A stretch of 64,000 bases of DNA from Phyllobacteriaceae bacterium (GTDB lineage: Bacteria > Pseudomonadota > Alphaproteobacteria > Rhizobiales > Rhizobiaceae), in contig PAPF01000007.1 of the NCBI GenBank assembly GCA_002708825.1, forward strand, positions 81,572-145,571, written 5' to 3'. The position numbers were made by a program, and so were the translations under genes. The notes below the pieces were generated by a model. The model searched no databases, was not told the DNA's origin, and saw only the letters and a program-made list of their open reading frames with translations. How positions within the stretch are numbered: the first letter of the stretch is position 1; the number at the start of each line of letters is the position of its first letter. Positions 60,968 to 64,000 of this stretch are shown here, piece after piece.

Positions 60968-62011
60968 TCAGAAAGGCACGGGATAGCGCCGGTGGATCGC
61001 CTCGATGCGCTCCAGCACATCCTCGCCAAGTACCACGTCCCGCGCACCGATATTGGTCCGCAATTGTTCCATGGACGTGGCGCCGATGATGACGGAGGTC
61101 ATGAAGGGGCGTTGCAGGCACCAGGCCAGCGCCATCTGCGCCGGGTCGAGGCTGTTCTCCCGGGCAAGCCCGACATAGGCTTCCATCGCCGGGATGGCAT
61201 GCTCCTGCCAGCGTCCGCCGAGGTTCTCCGTGATGGAGCGGCGTGACCCTGCCGGCACGACGTCATTCATGTACTTCCCCGTCAGGATGCCGGTCGCCAG
61301 CGGCGAATAGGCCAGAAGTCCCACATCCTCGTGGTGGGAAAACTCCGCCCAGTCGGTGTCGAACAGCCGGCACATCAGGTTGTATTCGTTCTGCACCGAG
61401 GCAACGCGCGCACCGCCGTCCTTCTCGGCGATGTCCAGCATTTTTGCCACGCCCCAGACCGAATCGTTGGAAACACCAAGCGCCCGCAGCTTCCCCTCCC
61501 GGATCAGGTCGCCGGCCGTGCCGACGATCTCTTCCAGGTCGGCCAGGGCCTGCGCCTTGTCCTGTTTCCACGGCTTGAACGTCCAGTTCTGCCGGAAATG
61601 ATAGGAGCCGCGATTGGGCCAGTGGATCTGGTAGAGGTCGATATAGTCCGTGCCGAGGCGGGCAAGGCTCTTCTCCACCGCTTCGCGCAGCGTCTTCGCG
61701 TTCGCCGGTTCGCCATCGCGCACCGTCTTGTTGCCTTGGCCTACGATCTTGCTGGCGATGACGATATCGTCGCGCTTGCCCCGTGCCTTGAGCCACGAAC
61801 CGATGAATTCCTCCGTCCGCCCCGCCGTCTCCGCGCGGATCGGGTTGGTCGGGTACATTTCCGCCGTGTCCAGGAAAGTGATCCCCGCGCTGACGGCATG
61901 ATCCATCTGGGCGTGCGCCTCGGCCTCGCTGTTCTGTTCGCCCCATGTCATGGTGCCGAGGCAGATTTCGGAAACGGCGATGCCGGTCCGGCCGAGCGGT
62001 TTCATCTTCAT
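60968..62011 (-). CDS. Aldo/keto reductase
   Basis: The 347-residue NADPH-dependent oxidoreductase resembles the Tas/YajO-type branch. Tyr in DTAEMYPTNP, Lys in IVIASKIVG and His in LYQIHWPNR are the catalytic residues, and the Asp of FLDTAEMY is kept. SVIIGATSMEQLRTNI lies in the cofactor site. The substrate is unknown. ATG 62011 has AGGAC nine bases upstream; 16 longer codons were excluded. Confidence 0.9.
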   Translation of the reverse strand: MKMKPLGRTGIAVSEICLGTMTWGEQNSEAEAHAQMDHAVSAGITFLDTAEMYPTNPIRAETAGRTEEFIGSWLKARGKRDDIVIASKIVGQGNKTVRDGEPANAKTLREAVEKSLARLGTDYIDLYQIHWPNRGSYHFRQNWTFKPWKQDKAQALADLEEIVGTAGDLIREGKLRALGVSNDSVWGVAKMLDIAEKDGGARVASVQNEYNLMCRLFDTDWAEFSHHEDVGLLAYSPLATGILTGKYMNDVVPAGSRRSITENLGGRWQEHAIPAMEAYVGLARENSLDPAQMALAWCLQRPFMTSVIIGATSMEQLRTNIGARDVVLGEDVLERIEAIHRRYPVPF

Positions 62012-62113
62012 CGTGAGACTGTCCTGGTTTTCTGTTCGGTGGCGGGTGTGTTGCGCCAAGACATAACCGGCATGGCCGGCTTGTCCAGACCTGCCGGTTG
62101 CGGGCGCGGCCCG

Positions 62114-62920
62114 TCAGATGTCGTCGAAGTCGCCGCCGCGCCCCTTGCCGGCGGAAAAGCGAGCCGCGCCGCCCATGCCGTCGCGGGTGAAGGTTTCGAG
62201 GCTCCGCCATTCGTTCGCCAACGCCTGCGCCGGGTCCTTGCCCCATTGCGTCAACGCGCTCATCCGGTCGGCCTGCATCGTCGATTGCGGAAAGCGGGTC
62301 AATGTTCCTGCCAGTTCCAGTGCGGTATCGAGCGCCGAACCATCGGGGCAGACGGTGGTTGCAAGCCCGATGGCGAGGCATTCGCGCGCATCCGCCTTGC
62401 GGCCCGTCAGGATCAGGTCCATCGCACGGCCCTGGCCGACGATGCGCGGCAGGCGCACCGTGCCGCCATCGATCAGCGGCACGCCCCAGCGCCGGCAATA
62501 GACGCCCATATAGGCGCTTTCCTCCATCACGCGCAGGTCGCACCACAGCGCCAGTTCCATGCCCCCGGCCACCGCCGGGCCGGAGATGGCCGCGATGACC
62601 GGTTTCGACAAGAGCAACCGCGTCGGCCCCATAGGGCCGGGGCGCGGGTCGGAAGCCGGATTGTCCCAATCGTCACCGATGGCATGGCGCGAGAACCAGT
62701 CCGCATCCATCCCGTCTGCGGCCGCCTTGAGATCGAAGCCGGCGCAGAACGCACCCGGCACGCCGGTCAGGATGGCGACGCGCTGGCTCCCGTCCGTCTC
62801 GAAGGCGAGGAAGGCATCGTAAAGCGCCGATGCCATGGCCGGGTTGACCGCATTGCGCGCCTCCGGCCGGACGATCGTGACGACGGTGACCGCGCCGCAC
62901 GTTTCCACCCGCACCGTCAT
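62114..62920 (-). CDS. Crotonase-fold enoyl-CoA hydratase/isomerase
   Basis: The 268-residue CoA-binding enzyme has crotonase landmarks: FCAGFDLKAAADG and ISGPAVAGGMELALWCDLRV as the oxyanion hole, then GVYCRRWGVPLIDGG and RLPRIVGQGRAMDLILTGR. The exact acyl-CoA reaction is not known. The Glu expected in the hydratase position (about residue 140) is replaced by Trp-Gly-Val surroundings, so it may not be a standard hydratase. Its start overlaps the stop of the ABC-F gene. Confidence 0.87.
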   Translation of the reverse strand: MTVRVETCGAVTVVTIVRPEARNAVNPAMASALYDAFLAFETDGSQRVAILTGVPGAFCAGFDLKAAADGMDADWFSRHAIGDDWDNPASDPRPGPMGPTRLLLSKPVIAAISGPAVAGGMELALWCDLRVMEESAYMGVYCRRWGVPLIDGGTVRLPRIVGQGRAMDLILTGRKADARECLAIGLATTVCPDGSALDTALELAGTLTRFPQSTMQADRMSALTQWGKDPAQALANEWRSLETFTRDGMGGAARFSAGKGRGGDFDDI

Positions 62921-64000
62921 GACGCCATCGCCTCCTCGTATTCGGCAGACATCTCCAGCCAGCTTTCCTCGGTCTGCGCCAGCTTCGCCGTCAGGTCGGC
63001 GCGCTCCTTGCCCAGGTCAGCGGCTTTCTTGGCATTCTTCTCGTAAAGGGCAGGGTCGGCCAGTTCGGTCTCGATGGCCTGAATCCGCTTGCCAAGTTTT
63101 TCCATCAAGGTTTCGGCTTCCTTGATCTTTCTGGCCAGCGGCTTGAACTGCTCACGCCTTTGCGCCGCCTCGCGCCGCTGGTCCGCTTTCGAGACCGGGG
63201 CAGGGCCGTCATCCTTCGGCTTCCTCGCCTCGTTCGCGGCCTTGGCCGCACCGGTGATGAACTGGCGGTAGTCGCCCAGATCGCCGTCATAGGGCTTCAC
63301 GCCGCCGTCATGCACCAGCCACAGCCGGTCTGCGGTGGCTTCGACAAGGTGCCGGTCATGCGAGATCACGATGACCGCGCCCGGAAAGTCGTTGAGCGCC
63401 TCGATCAGCGCCTGGCGGCTGTCGATGTCGAGATGGTTGGTCGGCTCGTCGAGGATAAGGAGGTTCGGCCCGTCAAAGGCGGCAAGCCCCATCAGCAGGC
63501 GGGCCTTTTCCCCGCCCGACAGGTTCCGGGCCGGCGTGTCCATCTTTTCCGTCGCAAGCCCCATCTGCGCGACGCGGGCGCGAACGCGCGCTTCCGGTTC
63601 CTTCGCCATCAGGGCGCGCACATGGTCGACAGCGCTGTCGTCGGGCCGCAGGTCGTCCATCTGGTGTTGCGCGAAGAAGGCGACCTTCAGGTTGGGTGAC
63701 AGCGTGAGCGAGCCGGTCTCGGGCTGAAGCCGCCCGGCAATCAGCTTGGCGAAGGTGGACTTGCCATTGCCGTTGGCGCCCAGCAGCGCAATGCGGTCGT
63801 CGGCATCGATGCGCAGCGTCAGCCGTTTCAGGACGGGCTCGCCGGGCGTGTAGCCCACCGACACGCCCTCCAGCGCGATGGCAGGCGAGGCGGCGCGCTT
63901 TTCGGGCTCGGGAAAGCGGATCGGCGCGACATGGTCGTTGACGGCCGCCGCGATCGGCGCCATGCGTTCCAGCGCCTTCAGCCGGCTCTGCGCCTGTCGC
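62917..64000 (-). CDS. ABC-F family ATPase, 5' part outside the window
   Basis: The visible 361 codons read continuously to the right edge, so the start lies beyond position 64000. Before the internal Met at 63963 the frame gives QAQSRLKALERM, the typical linker between the two ABC domains. The second ATP-binding domain follows with GANGNGKSTFAKLIAG (Walker A), LSGGEKARLLMGLAAF and LLILDEPTNHLDID (Walker B), then a charged coiled-coil tail typical of Uup or YheS. ABC-F proteins act on the ribosome rather than in transport. Uup against YheS cannot be settled from this part. Confidence 0.9.
   Translation of the reverse strand, partial: RQAQSRLKALERMAPIAAAVNDHVAPIRFPEPEKRAASPAIALEGVSVGYTPGEPVLKRLTLRIDADDRIALLGANGNGKSTFAKLIAGRLQPETGSLTLSPNLKVAFFAQHQMDDLRPDDSAVDHVRALMAKEPEARVRARVAQMGLATEKMDTPARNLSGGEKARLLMGLAAFDGPNLLILDEPTNHLDIDSRQALIEALNDFPGAVIVISHDRHLVEATADRLWLVHDGGVKPYDGDLGDYRQFITGAAKAANEARKPKDDGPAPVSKADQRREAAQRREQFKPLARKIKEAETLMEKLGKRIQAIETELADPALYEKNAKKAADLGKERADLTAKLAQTEESWLEMSAEYEEAMAS

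Overview
The window reads as a chromosomal stretch of an alphaproteobacterium, most likely order Hyphomicrobiales (Rhizobiales), perhaps near Phyllobacteriaceae. This rests on the high GC content, dense gene packing with many ATGA stop-start overlaps, and blocks of gene order that I know from rhizobial chromosomes: dnaB-alr-radA-cvpA-purF-SDR, rpsF-rpsR-DUF2232-rplI, fabD-fabG-acpP-fabF-mltG-yicC-gmk, and lptF-lptG-lptD-surA-pdxA-rsmA. CTTGAC-type -35 boxes and short rhizobial palindromic repeats agree. No rRNA, tRNA, CRISPR array, prophage or insertion sequence was seen. Genus was not determined.

Layout. 1-6.4 kb: recO, a hotdog thioesterase, a large DUF2339 membrane protein, an MFS carrier and a small MscS channel. 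6.5-9.7 kb: a two-gene unit in which a GNAT acetyltransferase fused to a C39-like cysteine peptidase is coupled to a RimK-like ATP-grasp ligase, followed by a dual-specificity-type phosphatase on the other strand. 9.7-15.6 kb: small housekeeping and hypothetical genes (HD hydrolase, YgfZ, Nudix, SRAP/YedK, LysE exporter, SH3-like exported protein) and two tiny paralogous proteins. 15.7-20.7 kb: cysS behind a short cysteine-containing leader ORF, a GFA-family protein, a 42-residue membrane protein, cimA and rarD. 20.8-29.1 kb: a GNAT-nitrilase fusion, a LOG-family protein, a long LysM envelope protein, ArsR plus an Atm1-type ABC exporter, then psd and pssA for phosphatidylethanolamine synthesis. 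29.1-31.3 kb: an acyltransferase/acyl-ACP synthetase broken by a frameshift in a C6 tract.

31.4-41.5 kb, minus strand: SDR, purF, cvpA, radA, alr and dnaB, then a ribosomal protein operon (rpsF, rpsR, DUF2232, rplI) with a recognisable promoter and an intrinsic terminator. 42-48.3 kb, plus strand: fatty acid initiation and elongation genes, then mltG, yicC and gmk. 48.3-56 kb, minus strand: the LPS transport and outer-membrane assembly set lptF-lptG-lptD-surA with pdxA and rsmA. 56.2-64 kb: pepA, a MarR regulator divergent from a cytochrome b561, holC, a methyltransferase, a membrane protein, an aldo/keto reductase, a crotonase and an ABC-F ATPase that runs off the right edge.

Most of the window is core genome. 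The parts that most deserve a second look are the peptidase/ATP-grasp pair, the CxC leader ORF ahead of cysS, the frameshifted lipid gene, the paired small proteins and several unexplained dyads in regulatory positions.
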